NCBI GenBank assembly: GCA_025201705.1 | Contig: MU616569.1 | Coordinates: 1-64,000, forward strand | Reading direction: 5' to 3' | Length of the DNA: 64,000 nt | Origin: Dissophora ornata | Lineage: Eukaryota > Mortierellomycota > Mortierellomycetes > Mortierellales > Mortierellaceae | In this document: positions 11,451-22,650 of the stretch, piece by piece | How positions within the stretch are numbered: the first letter of the stretch is position 1 | Layout: each line of letters begins with the position of its first letter | The notes under the pieces: generated by a model | Seen by the model: the letters and a program-made list of their open reading frames with translations, nothing else | Databases searched by the model: none | What the model was told of the DNA's origin: nothing | Translations under genes and position numbers: made by a program

Positions 11451-14400
11451 ATGGCCGAGTTTGACATTCAGCAGCTCGTCCTAGTCTCGGATGCGACAAA
11501 TGATGCCGAGAACCTGGAGCATCTCGGCCCCACGATGAAAGAGGTCTATCGCAACAACAAAATGAAGCCATTCCTCGACCAGCTCAGCACGTTCATTCGC
11601 CGCAAGGAGATGGAGATTGAAAAGATGTGCAATTCCAACTATCAGGAGTTTGTCCAGTCCGTCGACCGACTGCTCAAGGTCCGCCAAGGAACTGTCGACC
11701 TCAAGGATAAGATCCATACTCTCAATACAGATGTTCAGCGCTCAGGAACAGAGTTGACTGCCAAGGTATCTATCTACACCTATCAAATCCAATTAGCCGC
11801 CACATATACGCCTGGACATGTCTCGACTTCTCACTAACTCAAAGCGACATTGCCTTGGATAGAAACGCGAGTTAATTGAGTCTAAGCGAATCCTCGAAAA
11901 CATTGCGACCGCGATGGATACCCTAAAAACATGCATCAATTTTCTGGATCTCGCTAACCGAGTCAATGTCCAGGTTGAAAACAGAAAATACTACTCCGCG
12001 CTCAGAGTAAGTGGCGAATCATTCCCTCGTCATTCTAGCATCCTTCAATTGACCTCACCTTAGCTGAAAACTTCACCCTAACTACTATTCGTCGCCGCAT
12101 TTTTTTGTAACAAAAACAGATTGTTGACGAAATTCAGGTAGTCCACCTTCGTGGTGTTATCCAATTCGAATTCGCGAGGCACATGCGTGAGTGGTTTGTC
12201 GTCTCTATCGTTCATGCGACGGGATTTCACTTGAGCAGGAACTGATACTAAAGTCCATACTTTATGACATAATTAGAGGATTGTATCCCTATTTTGCAAT
12301 TTGCGATTAAAGACGCAGTTACTACAGAGATGAAAGAGTGGCTCTTCAGGTACAACTATGGCTCATTCAAAAGCTTCGAGCAAGGATTTGAACCGTCTGA
12401 ATTGTTATCCTGGATAATCGTGTTAATTTCCTATTATCTTCTTTTTTCCGTTGCAGTATTCGCACAAGTCAAAAGACTATGGGGAAAATCGCCATGGACA
12501 GAATGGCGGCAAGACAACAGCGATGGCGCGAACGATCTAGCAAAGGAGTGAAGCTAAAGTCCTCTCACAATGTCAACTCGGCTGTGGAGGCAGCCGTCAA
12601 TGAAGAGAATGAGGGTATGATGATCGGTCGAGCAACAGATGCTGCTGGGAATGCCGTCCTTCAATTTACTAACACTGCAGGATTGGCATCATTGTACGTT
12701 ACATAGTGGACATTATGGACACTGATCAGGTCAAACTGGACTTTAAGCCCTTATACCAATGCATACACATCTATGACGAGCTCGGCCAGCGTGCGGAACT
12801 CAAGGCAAATTACGCCGAGGACAGGCGCGCCCAGGCAAAGCTAACACTTTCCTCCATCACGTCGTCCTTTAACCTCAAAGATCGAAACACGGACAACTTT
12901 GAGGCGCTTTTGCATGACATTGTCGGATTTTTTATTGTTGAGCACATCATTCTCTATTCGACGACGAACTTTAGGACACAGAGCCAGGTAATTACCACTA
13001 ATGACTACAACTCGAGCAAAGTCCACCAGCTGGCCTGCTGGCAGTAGACTGATTCTAATCACTATTTCTAATGCCGATGTTAGTTGGACGAGCTGTGTGA
13101 AGTGGTCACAAGCCTCTTGCTGAGGCTGCTGTCAGAGGGACTCGCCAATTGTCAGGATCCCGATATGTTTTTGAGTGTCAAGTTGCTCCTGATGCTTTAC
13201 ATCCAAACCATGGAGGTAAAGGGTTTGCAGGGTTGTTATTCTACTATGAGTGATTCTCCAGATGGAATGCAAATATTCAATATTCGATCGTGTTCTAATT
13301 CATGATAGTCGTACAACTACCCCGTGAGCAAACTCAACGACTTGCTCCTGACCCTATTCCGAACATATGCAGATCAGCTCGAGACCAAATTTAGCAGCAA
13401 CTTTCACAAAGTATTGTCAGGCTTGGTTAGAGTGACAAACGTTTCTATCTAATGGCTTGCAAATGGGAAGGGCGCTAATGTGTTCCTTGTTGTTGTTTCC
13501 CCTGGATAGCTGGTGGACGAAGACGATTACACACCCATACTTGTCGAAAACCAGGACGAATACAATCTGTTGCAGATGTCCTTCCGTTTCAAGGAGGATC
13601 GCAAATCCTCAAGGCAGGGGTATGGACGAATGACTCACGCAAGCGAAATGGACAGCGGTAATAAGAAGGCTTGGCTAACGGACTCGACTTTAATTTTAGT
13701 TTCCCGAGAACGTTACCCTTTTCCAAAGTCGTCCCCTACTGCTGCGAAGATATCAGGCAATTTGTTGGCCAGTTTTATCGTTTTGTCGAAGGCTTTAACC
13801 AGGAGCAGAACGAGATGGATGATCTTGTCAAAGATGTGAGTGTCATATTTTCCGGTTTCATTTCTGCCGAAGATTTAGTAGATTGTAGATATCAGTTGTA
13901 ATTGACGACATTCGATTTCTTCGCCCAAAATGCTCTAGAGCTTGGATACACTTTTGATCCAGCATGTCCATTCTGTATGGCTGAAAAAGCTGGAGTCACG
14001 AAATCTCTCTCAGATTGCCCAGATCATCATTAATCTGGAGTACTTTCAAGGCGCCTGTAGCGATTTTGAGCAGCTGTTGACAGAGATGAGGTATGCGTCA
14101 TGATATCGAGGACGGGGTATTGTGTAGTGTATTTTCATGCTCTAACATCAGTAGAACTACCCAGGTCAACATCGGAAACCACCAAGGTATCCCTCCAAGC
14201 GTCAGGACTGTTCAGAGAAACTAGAAAGAGCGCAGAGAAGCGCATCTCTGAGCTGGTGAACTCCAAGATCGACGACATTCTTGAGCTGGCGGAATACGAC
14301 TGGTACACTAGAAGGACATGCTCATCATTTGTATCACACAGCCGGATGATATTTTGGAAGCTATTTAACCACAAATTCTTGGTGCAACTCACCTCTCTTT

Positions 14401-15279
14401 TGCGTCTATAGGCTGCCATCCGGAATCGAGGATCTTCACAGCACATATCTTCAGGGTAAGCATGATGAAACCGTAATTAGTTGCATGGTACCCTTTAGCG
14501 TCCTTACCAACTAATTTCATGCGCCCTGATTTCTCAGAGCTGGTTTCTTTCCTTTCAATCGTCATGAGCGCCACCCTTCAGAACCTCCCCGACTCTATTA
14601 GGACCTATGTCTACTACGATGCCTTGGAGCACCTGGCGTCTCAACTCCATGTAAGTAAACTCGCTAAGAGGAGGAGGGTGTTCTTCATGTTCCATTCATG
14701 TAGTTTATACGTGCTTACATGTGCTCTTGAACCATGTATTATTCTCAGGGAATCTTTACGGATCCAAACGTGAAACACATCAACCAGAACTTTGTTGCTG
14801 TGTTCGACAAGGACATTCGGTACCTGGAGGATTTTGTTGCCACGCTAGACAACCCCAATGTCACCATGACATTCCTTCCCTTGCGACAGGTACTGTATAG
14901 TGCCTTACATTCTTGATCGTCTTATAGCAGTGCTGAGCGTCTTTTCTGATAATCGACTGGACTTCCTTTATAGCTCATCAACTTGCTCTTGTCCGAAAAT
15001 ACGGAGGAATACATGGATCCTTCTATTCGCAACAGGAACTATGCACAGGTCAAGCCGGACGATGTCACGAGGATGCTGGAAAAGTAAGATGCGCTTTGTA
15101 GCTCTTGTTTCGCATTCATATATCTGTTCTTGTCAAACTAACATGCTGCTCGTGCTCGTTACAAATTCCCTAGGCTAATGACTGCTCCTGTGGCGACGAC
15201 GAGCACACAAGAGAAAACAAAGAGGCGAAGCTGGGGCAAAGTGTTGGAGTGGGGTGGCATCAAGAGCAGTTCATCTTGA
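11451..15279 (+). CDS. SEC15: Exocyst complex component Sec15
   Basis: Seventeen exons: 11451-11765, 11863-12006, 12120-12186, 12277-12349, 12457-12614, 12707-12987, 13084-13215, 13309-13410, 13510-13619, 13700-13835, 13939-14090, 14165-14302, 14412-14455, 14538-14650, 14749-14889, 14974-15083, 15174-15279; 773 aa. All junction phases agree. Conserved Sec15 blocks include the helical N-terminus, FKPLYQCIHIYDELG, VGFFIVEHIILYS, DYTPILVENQDEY, FPRTLPFSKVVPYC and the C-terminal KIDDILELAEYDW. It is an octameric exocyst subunit that tethers secretory vesicles to the plasma membrane and binds Sec4/Rab GTPase. The N-terminal Met at 11451 gives the expected MAEFDIQQL start. The intron after residue ~252 could be shorter; I chose the acceptor that keeps the family sequence AVNEENEVDIMD. 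Confidence 0.95.
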
Positions 15280-15288
15280 GTTATTAGC

Positions 15289-15294
15289 AATAAA
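15289..15294 (+). terminator. AATAAA polyadenylation signal of SEC15
   Basis: AATAAA begins ten bases after the SEC15 stop codon. Confidence 0.5.
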
Positions 15295-16480
15295 ATGGAG
15301 ATGGATGGAGATGGTGGATTCAAGACTGGCATATGATTAAAGACGAGGTTCTCAAAGCAGCACTGTAGTGGTCTGTGACGAGCCAGTGTGTGGTCTACCG
15401 GCCTGCTTCTGGCCCTTGCACGACACTGTCATCGAGAGTTGAGCCAGGGGCTACTGGTTTCGGTATGCCGTCTGGAAAGTCTCGGTGTCATCTGCGTCCT
15501 GGAGAGCTAGCGCATGGTCATTCTCGTCGCCGATCTCTATATTCTTTAACGCAACGCTGTTACATGACCTCTGTTGACGTGCCATTGAAAATGCTGACGC
15601 ACAGGCCCTCTTCCCCTCTTTGAGTTCGTGCTCCACAAGTCACCTTTCAACTTTTGTCCTTCTCCTTGAAAACGCGCTTTTGTTTTTACAAATCGATCAT
15701 CTCTCTCTCTCTCCCGAACAAAAGCATTGATCAATCAATCATCTCACTTCCTCAAGTTTCTCTCACCTCATCTCTGTCTCCCACTTGCCTTCTTACTCGC
15801 CTCGCTCATCTTTCTCGTTATCTCACTCACAAGGTATGGTGATAACTTTCTGCCTTGCGAAAAACGCGTATTTATTGAATGCATGAACAATGTTTGAATC
15901 CAGCCCGTTTCTCCTTTTTTTGCACTTGCATCCACCCTCGCCTTTTTTCCTGTTCCTGCCATTGATGTCGATGTATATTCAACACCCATTTCGGAACCAT
16001 TACGGATCGTACGGAACTTCGGCGAAGCAGTTACAAGTGCTTGCCAGCATATGCATGTGTCAGACAGTGACAAAGTGAAAACATTATTTATGACAGACGC
16101 TCTGGGAATGTATCTAATCGCAGCATCCGACCCCTTTGGAAATGAGCAGAATATCCTTTGTCGCCCTGATGTCATAAAAAAGTCCCCTGACGGTCAACTT
16201 CGTTTCTCTGCTTTTTATTTTACCTTTTTTAAGAGCAACATGTATTGCCCATTGTAAAAAAATAAATTAAAGTGACTCCAAGAATGATTGCGATAATATG
16301 GTTGACTCGATAAGATGATTTCATTCCCGATAATATTATTTTACGCTCCAATAACATGGCAGAAATTAATTGTTATCTTCGTTTGTGCAGGGTCCCAGTA
16401 GTCTTTAACTAAGACCCCGCCTATGAGAAGTTTGTAGTAATATTGTTCCTTGTGTTTCCAGCACAACTGGAATGCTGGAA
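15295..16480. other. Gene-poor, AT- and CT-rich spacer
   Basis: No coding feature. About 15690-15830 is CT-rich; 16240-16460 is AT-rich and non-coding in appearance. Confidence 0.5.
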
Positions 16481-18112
16481 ATTTTTTACGAATGATTGAC
16501 ATGTCCGTGGTCCCAATTCAACTTAACGAGGACCCGATAAAAATCTTTTTTGGGGCCGGCTTTAATATCTCCACCGCCGATTAATAAAAATTTTCGTCCA
16601 GAAATTTTTGAAATGGACAATATCTCTAGTTTAATAACGCGACGAAAACATGTATATCTACGAGTTATATCCCCTTTCGCAATGAAGCTATCCACTAACG
16701 TTATACAACCAGTCGCGTTCCCATGGGCTAACCCAGTGGCCCACTCAACCATTGCCACCCCTCGTCAGGGTGTTAAAAACTTGAAGGCATTTTCCACCAA
16801 AACTCAATTCTCCCCATCCTTTCCACGGAACCCAGGTGCCTCTTTCTCAGCAGACTCTGTAGTAATGTACGATCCGCGTCGTGTGGGTCAAGTGCGGGTC
16901 CTGGACAGATCCTGGCTTCATGGCCCTCCATACGCCCACCACAGGGACAGTGATCGCCCTCACAAATGTATCCATAGCCATCGCTCCACTCGCCTGATCG
17001 ATTCTCTGCGGTCTCATCAAATGCCATGAGGCGCAAGTTCTCCGTGGATGGCTCATGTTCGAAATGCTCACCCATTTCGGCGCCTAGCATGGATAGTTTG
17101 CTTTCGACATCGCCTTACGCTGACATTTTGCGGACCCAAACATTTGTTGAACCTACTGATCGAATGTGCGACCTTCTTAATGAGGATTGGGAGTTACGAC
17201 CACAGGTCTGACTCGCTTGTTCACAAGTCTTTGCAGGGTCGGTCCTCCTAAACTGCAACAACGGCGAAGCAGTAATGATTAACACTGTCGAGTCATATGG
17301 AAGGACGAAAAATACTGATGATCATAAGGAACCTTTTGGTGCTGTCAAAGGCGTTGCCACCTCCACCTCTTTAGCACCATCGATAAAGACTGGGTACAAA
17401 GATGTGTGGCCATCAACAATATTTTCAAGGGATGGAGCAAGACTAGTTGTCGGCACGCAATCTTGTGACATTTTGGTAACGTTATCTAGTCGTTTGGATT
17501 TGCCAGCCGCATCGGTTGGAGGAACCACTCTGCCCTTCATGCTGCAGACAGTAAAAGATTCCAGCGCAACTAAAGTCTTTCTCGATGAAGATTCAGTCAA
17601 AGCCGCAATTGCCCTCATCGCCAATGAACAAGTATCTCCTGTTTCAAACAGGAACATTCTTTTCCAACTTCGACAGCCCATAGCGAAGTTCCATCGTGCG
17701 TCTACCTATTGTTCCTGTCGGGCAACTGGCAATTTGACACGGAATCTCACTTGCCAGCCTTATTTTGTTTTCACATTGGCCAACTTTGACCAAAGTCATT
17801 CAGGAAATGGAGCCACAGCAGGGGCAAATTCCCAGACCATTGCCAAGGAGGTATTGCAAAAGGGACGTAATGTCTCACTGCAACTTAGTCCAAGAGTTCC
17901 GAGAGCATTGCACTTCAGATGGCAATATCACCGCATCAATTGCTGTCTTCTTAGACTTTTCTCTCAGGGTTCATATTCTATTCCGACCCTTGGAAACAAG
18001 TCTCTCAACAAAGGACTTAAATCCATGGCAAACCTCATGTCAGGCCACATCACGACTACAAGTCAGTTCCTCACTAGATTCTACGAAACGTTTCTTGTGT
18101 AAATTAAGTTAA
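16481..18112 (+). pseudogene. Degenerate coding-like stretch, unrecognised
   Basis: On the plus strand one frame stays open from about 17026 to 18102, broken only by TGA at 17209-17211; the part after the stop is 275 codons from Met 17275. The translation has protein-like composition in 17275-17710 (for example YKDVWPSTIFSRDGARL), but then a second frame (17765-18112) looks more protein-like, as if shifted. Further upstream (16550-17020) the frames are broken. I recognise no domain. It could be a decayed gene or mobile-element protein, or a chance open frame; a spliced functional gene could not be built. Confidence 0.3.
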
Positions 18113-18196
18113 CAATAGGTTCTCTAATTAAAATGTTACTTCTGTCCTTACTATTCTTCCCCCACTCCTGTTTTTTAAGTATAGTGCACTTTCGGA

Positions 18197-18540
18197 TTAA
18201 GTTGCAGTTTGAACCCATGGCTCTGTTTCTTCTGTCTCATCATCAAATAAATCGATTGTTTCTTGTCCTGTTTGCCTTCCCTCCAGGGCCAACACGTCGC
18301 CCGCAAGGTCTAGCTTATCTCTCAGCAACGGGACGATGGTGCGAGAGACGGAATGCGCTTCTTGAATACTAAAGAACAGCATAATGTTGCTCCGAATGAG
18401 CAAACAGGGTACTGACAAATTGCAACGAGTCCTTCAGACCGCGCACCATTTGCTCATGCGATTCATCCTCAAGTGAACCCGAATCCTGAGACGAGCAGGC
18501 CTCTAACGGCAGGTCTATCTCCTATGTGCCAGACCGACGC
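18197..18540 (-). pseudogene. Coding-like remnant, unrecognised
   Basis: Two minus-strand segments look protein-like but lie in different frames: about 18509-18369 (ends VSTLFAHSEQHYAVL, stop) and 18418-18197 (SIQEAHSVSRTIVPLLRDKLDL and following, with an acidic end). No intron in the right phase joins them, so I read them as a frameshifted remnant. Identity unknown. Confidence 0.25.
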
Positions 18541-18566
18541 TCTATTAGACGTCTCGTTTGCAGTCC

Positions 18567-18625
18567 GATGAACACAGAGGGCAGTCTGATGAACACGTCT
18601 GATGAACACAACACGTCCGTGAACA
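18567..18625 (+). repeat. Short degenerate direct repeat GATGAACAC
   Basis: GATGAACAC occurs at 18567-18575, 18588-18596 and 18601-18609, with a degenerate copy GTGAACAC ending at 18625. The first two copies share the longer context CAGTCYGATGAACAC. No function is evident. Confidence 0.6.
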
Positions 18626-18885
18626 CAAAGACAAAGGACTTCCAAATTTGGCCAACGATTTGTTTATTTTCTTGCTGCGCCCATTGTCAATGTCTGGTCT
18701 GAATAGGCATGTCAAACAAAATATGATCTTTGCACGTTGAAATGGAAAGGCGCGCATTGAAGGCGTTTATTTGAATATTTATAAGGCACTTGCACGTTGT
18801 CCACCATTAATTCATGCCACAGCAACTAAAAAATCATCCTTCATTTGGAAGTGTTGGTCAAAGAAGAAAAAAAAAGTAAAGGTAT

Positions 18886-20637
18886 TCACGTCCCAAGAAA
18901 GGTTCGTGCCGCAACGCAGCCTGTGCTGCGAACGCTTGGCAGAAATGGCAACAATGGACGTGTTCGAAAAAACAGGTCGGAAATCTGGTAAAACATGGCG
19001 GGGGGCATCAACCAGAAATAACAAAACCGGACCATCTTAGCTCCCCAGCCTTCCCCCCCAAAGATGTTGTCGAACCAGCCAGAGCCGACCTTTGCGAACG
19101 TAGCGACATCACGCCGTTCCTCATAATACTGCGCAAAGATGTTTGTGATTTCGGATCTTCGGATTCGCGGCTTTTCTGCACATGTAGCAGAAGGAGACGA
19201 GACTAAGGCATGCAACTTGCTTGCCAGAAATATGCTATCGAGAATCGCTTGGCTGGCTCCTTGGCCGCCATGGGGCAAACTCTGATGACAAGCATCTCCG
19301 ATCAGAACTGTACGACTATGATACCACCGATAGCAGACGCCTTGATTGACCATGACCTTGGAGATCGCCTTTGGCTGGGTCTTATCCAAAAGGCCACGAA
19401 ACACTCCTTTGGCATTGCTCATTGGATTGCGCACGTCTCGAATGTTCTCGAGTAACGCTTGGGCCTGAGCATGAACCTTTTTAGAAAGAGCGTGCCATTT
19501 CTCGTGATTGCTTTGTGATCCCAAAGGGGATAAAGATGAATTCTGGTTCATGTTGTTGAATTCTTGGCGGAAGTCCTTTGGAAGGTAGCAGAATAAAGTC
19601 CATGCGATTCTGTAGTTTGTCAAAGGCATGAGCCAAATCTTTACGCCAGAAAAAGGGTCGTAAATACAGAGACGAACGCACAACCACGTTCAATGCATTA
19701 ATTCAGGAGCGAACGAATTGAGTTTTGGCCATACCGAGCGTATTTGATCCATCCCACGAATGACTTGGAATTCCCCGTACTTGTTTCCCAGGATCTCGAA
19801 TTCTTTGGGGTCCAGCGGTTGCGTAATCCCTACAACGCAATGCTGATGTGGCATTAAAGGGGCCTTGTTCTTGTCCATCTCGCCTAAATTCTCGAGAGCC
19901 TGGTACATTTGCTGACGGACTGCGCTGTAGACGCCATCGGCGCCAATGAGTATCGTGCCTCGGTATTCCGTTCCGTCGTCGCAGAAGCAACTCACAAAGC
20001 CGCTGTCGTTGGAGGTGTCACCCTTATCACCGCCAAAACCACCGGTGTCGGAATCGTGCTCTTGCGTTCGGATGATGCGTTTGCCGAAAAGGATCTTGTG
20101 GGGCGGGACCCGCGAATAGAGCATATTGTAGAAGGTGGTCCTTGAAATCACTCGAATGGCATTTCCATATCTGCGAGGCAAGAAGTAGAGCAATGAATTG
20201 AAGTATTTTCAGAGATAGAAAACTATGGCCAGCGTTCACGGCATTAACATAATGGAACACGCGTGAATATCAATATAAACATACCGCGTCTCACAGAACA
20301 TCATGTCAGCGATTCCATCGCACTGATCCAACTCCAGGTCGCCTTCCATGCGATCGAAATATCTGATCTGGCGAATGGGTATACTCTCTTTGAAAAGTTC
20401 ACCCATGAGCCCAAGCTGCCCCATGACCCGCATTACTGTTGGGCCGATAGAAATGGCGCAGCCTATCGAACGAACCTCTTCGCTTCGCTCGAGGATCTGA
20501 TAGGAGATGCCTGCTCGTTCGAGCATGACTCCCATCATGATCCCGCCGAGGCCCGCACCTGCGATAAGGACGTGGAGGGCATTACTGGCGTAAGGAACGG
20601 TGTTGGACGCATACTCTGACAAGCGAGATGGACTCAT
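18886..20637 (-). CDS. FAD-dependent monooxygenase 1 (group A, PHBH type)
   Basis: Three exons: 20637-20285, 20170-19735, 19638-18886; 513 aa. The N-terminal FAD-binding motif is GAGLGG inside VLIAGAGLGGIMMGVMLE; the DG motif is ILIGADGVYSAVR; the GD motif is VLIGDACHQSLPHGGQG. These define a class A flavin monooxygenase that hydroxylates aromatic or polyketide-like substrates with NAD(P)H; the substrate cannot be read from sequence. The C-terminus carries hydrophobic stretches. Both intron positions match those of the second FAD monooxygenase at 38.5-41.5 kb, so the two are paralogues. The start Met at 20637 lies after a GA microsatellite and is followed directly by the Rossmann motif region. 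Confidence 0.88.
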
Positions 20638-20760
20638 AAGTGAAAAAGAAAGAAATATCCAAACGTGTATGTTGGCGAACGTGTGAACGGGGAGCGAATG
20701 GGAGAGAGAGAACGAGAACGAGAGAGTGGGTGAGAGAAGGAAAAAGAAGGATAAAGATAT

Positions 20761-20806
<46 letters not shown>

Positions 20807-21094
20807 TCATGCGACATTTCAATCACTTGAAGAGAGTGCTTTTGTAGGAAACGAAGCAACGACCAAAAGAGGTGCCATTCATCGTCTTTGATGTTGTCCG
20901 TGTATGCTATTGTGATGGTAGGAAGAGGCTGTCTTGCATGGTCCATATCGGTTCTTTTTATTGGTATAAATACGTTGTTGTATATGTGAGCGTATATGAA
21001 TGTGTAATAATGGAGGTAGCGATCGTTTCTTTGTTCGCGTTATTACCCTCAATCGTCGTCTTCCTCCTCGTCATCATCTTCCTCGTCGTCAGAC
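20638..21094. other. FAD monooxygenase 1 promoter with GA microsatellite
   Basis: No gene. It holds a (GA)n tract about 130 bp upstream of the start codon; the rest is AT-rich. Confidence 0.5.
20765..20804 (+). repeat. (GA)20 microsatellite
   Basis: An uninterrupted GA dinucleotide tract of about 40 bp, read as CT in the sense of FAD monooxygenase 1, in its probable 5' UTR or promoter. Confidence 0.9.
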
Positions 21095-21486
21095 TCAATT
21101 ATTCTCCTCGCCTTTGAATGCTGCTGCTCTTCTAGCGCGAGCAGGAGGGGCCACAGGTTCTCCACTTGGCGCCCGTGTCGACTTGGAGGACCCTTTACGG
21201 CCACCACTCTTCGCTGCCCCCTTGCGAAGGGATGGAGCCTCCTCGTCCTCGGTCTCTCCACGCATCTCTACGTCTTCCTTACCGTCATCTTAATCATCTG
21301 GTCACTTTGTTTTTTGCCTGTCTTCTTACGGGATGCTGCTGCTTTGCTGTTTGACGCGTTTGGATGGGTACCGGACGTTGTCTTCCTCTTGTTGGGGTTT
21401 GGAGCTGAAACCTTGGCCGGCACTTCTTCGCTCGCCTCCTGCTGACCACTCGGGGTCGCCGTCTCCCACCATTCATCACAGAATGG
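21095..21486 (-). pseudogene. C-terminal gene fragment, Lys/Ala-rich, unrecognised
   Basis: A 68-codon segment (21486-21283, starting PFCDEWWETATPSG after a TTGTAG acceptor) and a 42-codon segment (21220-21095, ending FKGEENN and a stop) join in phase across a 62-nt GTAAGG...CGCAAG intron. Without that intron the frame is shifted and meets TAA at 21292-21290. The sequence is basic and low-complexity (GRKGSSKSTRAP), like the tail of a nuclear protein. No convincing upstream exon was found on this strand, so it is likely a fragment. Identity unknown. Confidence 0.3.
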
Positions 21487-21714
21487 CTACAACAGCCCCC
21501 AGAAAGAGCAATGAGTTAAAACATCTCTCGCTGACAAATGGCTCTCCTGGTTGAAGAACGGGCTTTAATTGCAGTGTTTTCCCGTGCTTTGATATACTAC
21601 TGCCATTTCCATGTTGGACAACTACTTTGTGAACGACAAAGGAAAGTAAAGCGATGAGGTCATTGTGAGGAGTTGTTGCTCAGTTTGTAGCAATAGTTTA
21701 AAGCCGTATATTCA

Positions 21715-22540
21715 CAGAAGCGGACCCTGCCCAAGTGGGTGAACTACATCAGAGAGGTGAGACAGATTGTAGACGCACACATATGGTTGAAAAGTCTGTT
21801 GTTTTTTCCATTTGCCTTCTCCAAAGGGACTACTAACATGTTGACACCAACAATCTTGTGGAGAGTTGGTGAACGCAATGTGCGCGCAGATATCCTCGTC
21901 TACGTGTTGCGGGGAGCGATGAATACTGAGTCCCGAGTTACATACTACAAGATCAAGAGCGGGCTTTTACCTATCGAGCTATCACAATACGACAAGAGGA
22001 GAAAAGCCAAAGCGATGGAATTGGACATCACGGTTGCAAAGGACTTGGTTGGACAGAAGTTGAATGAATCCAAGGTCTGTACAGCACAGAAGCTCTCTGT
22101 GATAGATCTCTTCCTTTTCACGTTCTCTGGATACAAATTATTCTGTAGCTTGAGACAAACCTCTTTCTTGCCCCGATTACATCAAACACTGGAAATATCT
22201 CAATCTCGTCGCGCGGATTTACAGCGACTTCGAGATCAACTACAGCCCCGATCAAGCACCAGCAGATACCATGAACAACGCCGAGGATTGTAGCCCGAAT
22301 CTAGAGGACACCATTTCCGAATGTTTAGCATTGCAATTGAAGGCGTCAAGAGCCGAGGCCTCCGAAGCAAGGTAGAGAAAACTTGACAGGGCCTTTGCCG
22401 AGGGGTTTATGATTGCGAGCAGGAGTTGAAGGACTTGTGGATGAAACTGGGCGTCATTGTGCATGAAAACAAAAACAGAAAGTGTACGCTGGGGTATATG
22501 CAAACCGCCGTCGCGCTACACGCGGTTCGCGAAGAGTGAA
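21715..22540 (+). pseudogene. Degenerate multi-exon gene remnant, unrecognised
   Basis: Plus-strand exon-like pieces: 21718-21756 (KRTLPKWVNYIRE, flanked by CACAG and GTGAGA), about 21865-22074 (ERNVRADILVYVLRGAMN and a basic DKRRKAKAMELD segment, ending before GTCTGT) and about 22175-22370 (DYIKHWKYLNLVARIYSD, then an acidic segment). The last piece runs into TAG at 22372, after which coding-like sequence resumes in another frame (DCEQELKDLWMKLGVI). The stop and frameshift suggest a decayed gene. I do not recognise the family. Confidence 0.35.
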
Positions 22541-22650
22541 CGAGGTGGCACTGGACGTAATGATGGCTACTTGGTTATTTCCAAATCGTATATATTACAA
22601 AATTTCACTGAAATCGGCGGGTGGAACTAAGGGGACTCCTCCGCTTCCTT

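Noticed and set aside
12615..12706. Shorter alternative intron in SEC15 near 12670-12710
   Set aside because: It would be about 36 nt, too short, and breaks the conserved sequence; the longer GTATGA...ACATAG intron keeps the family alignment.
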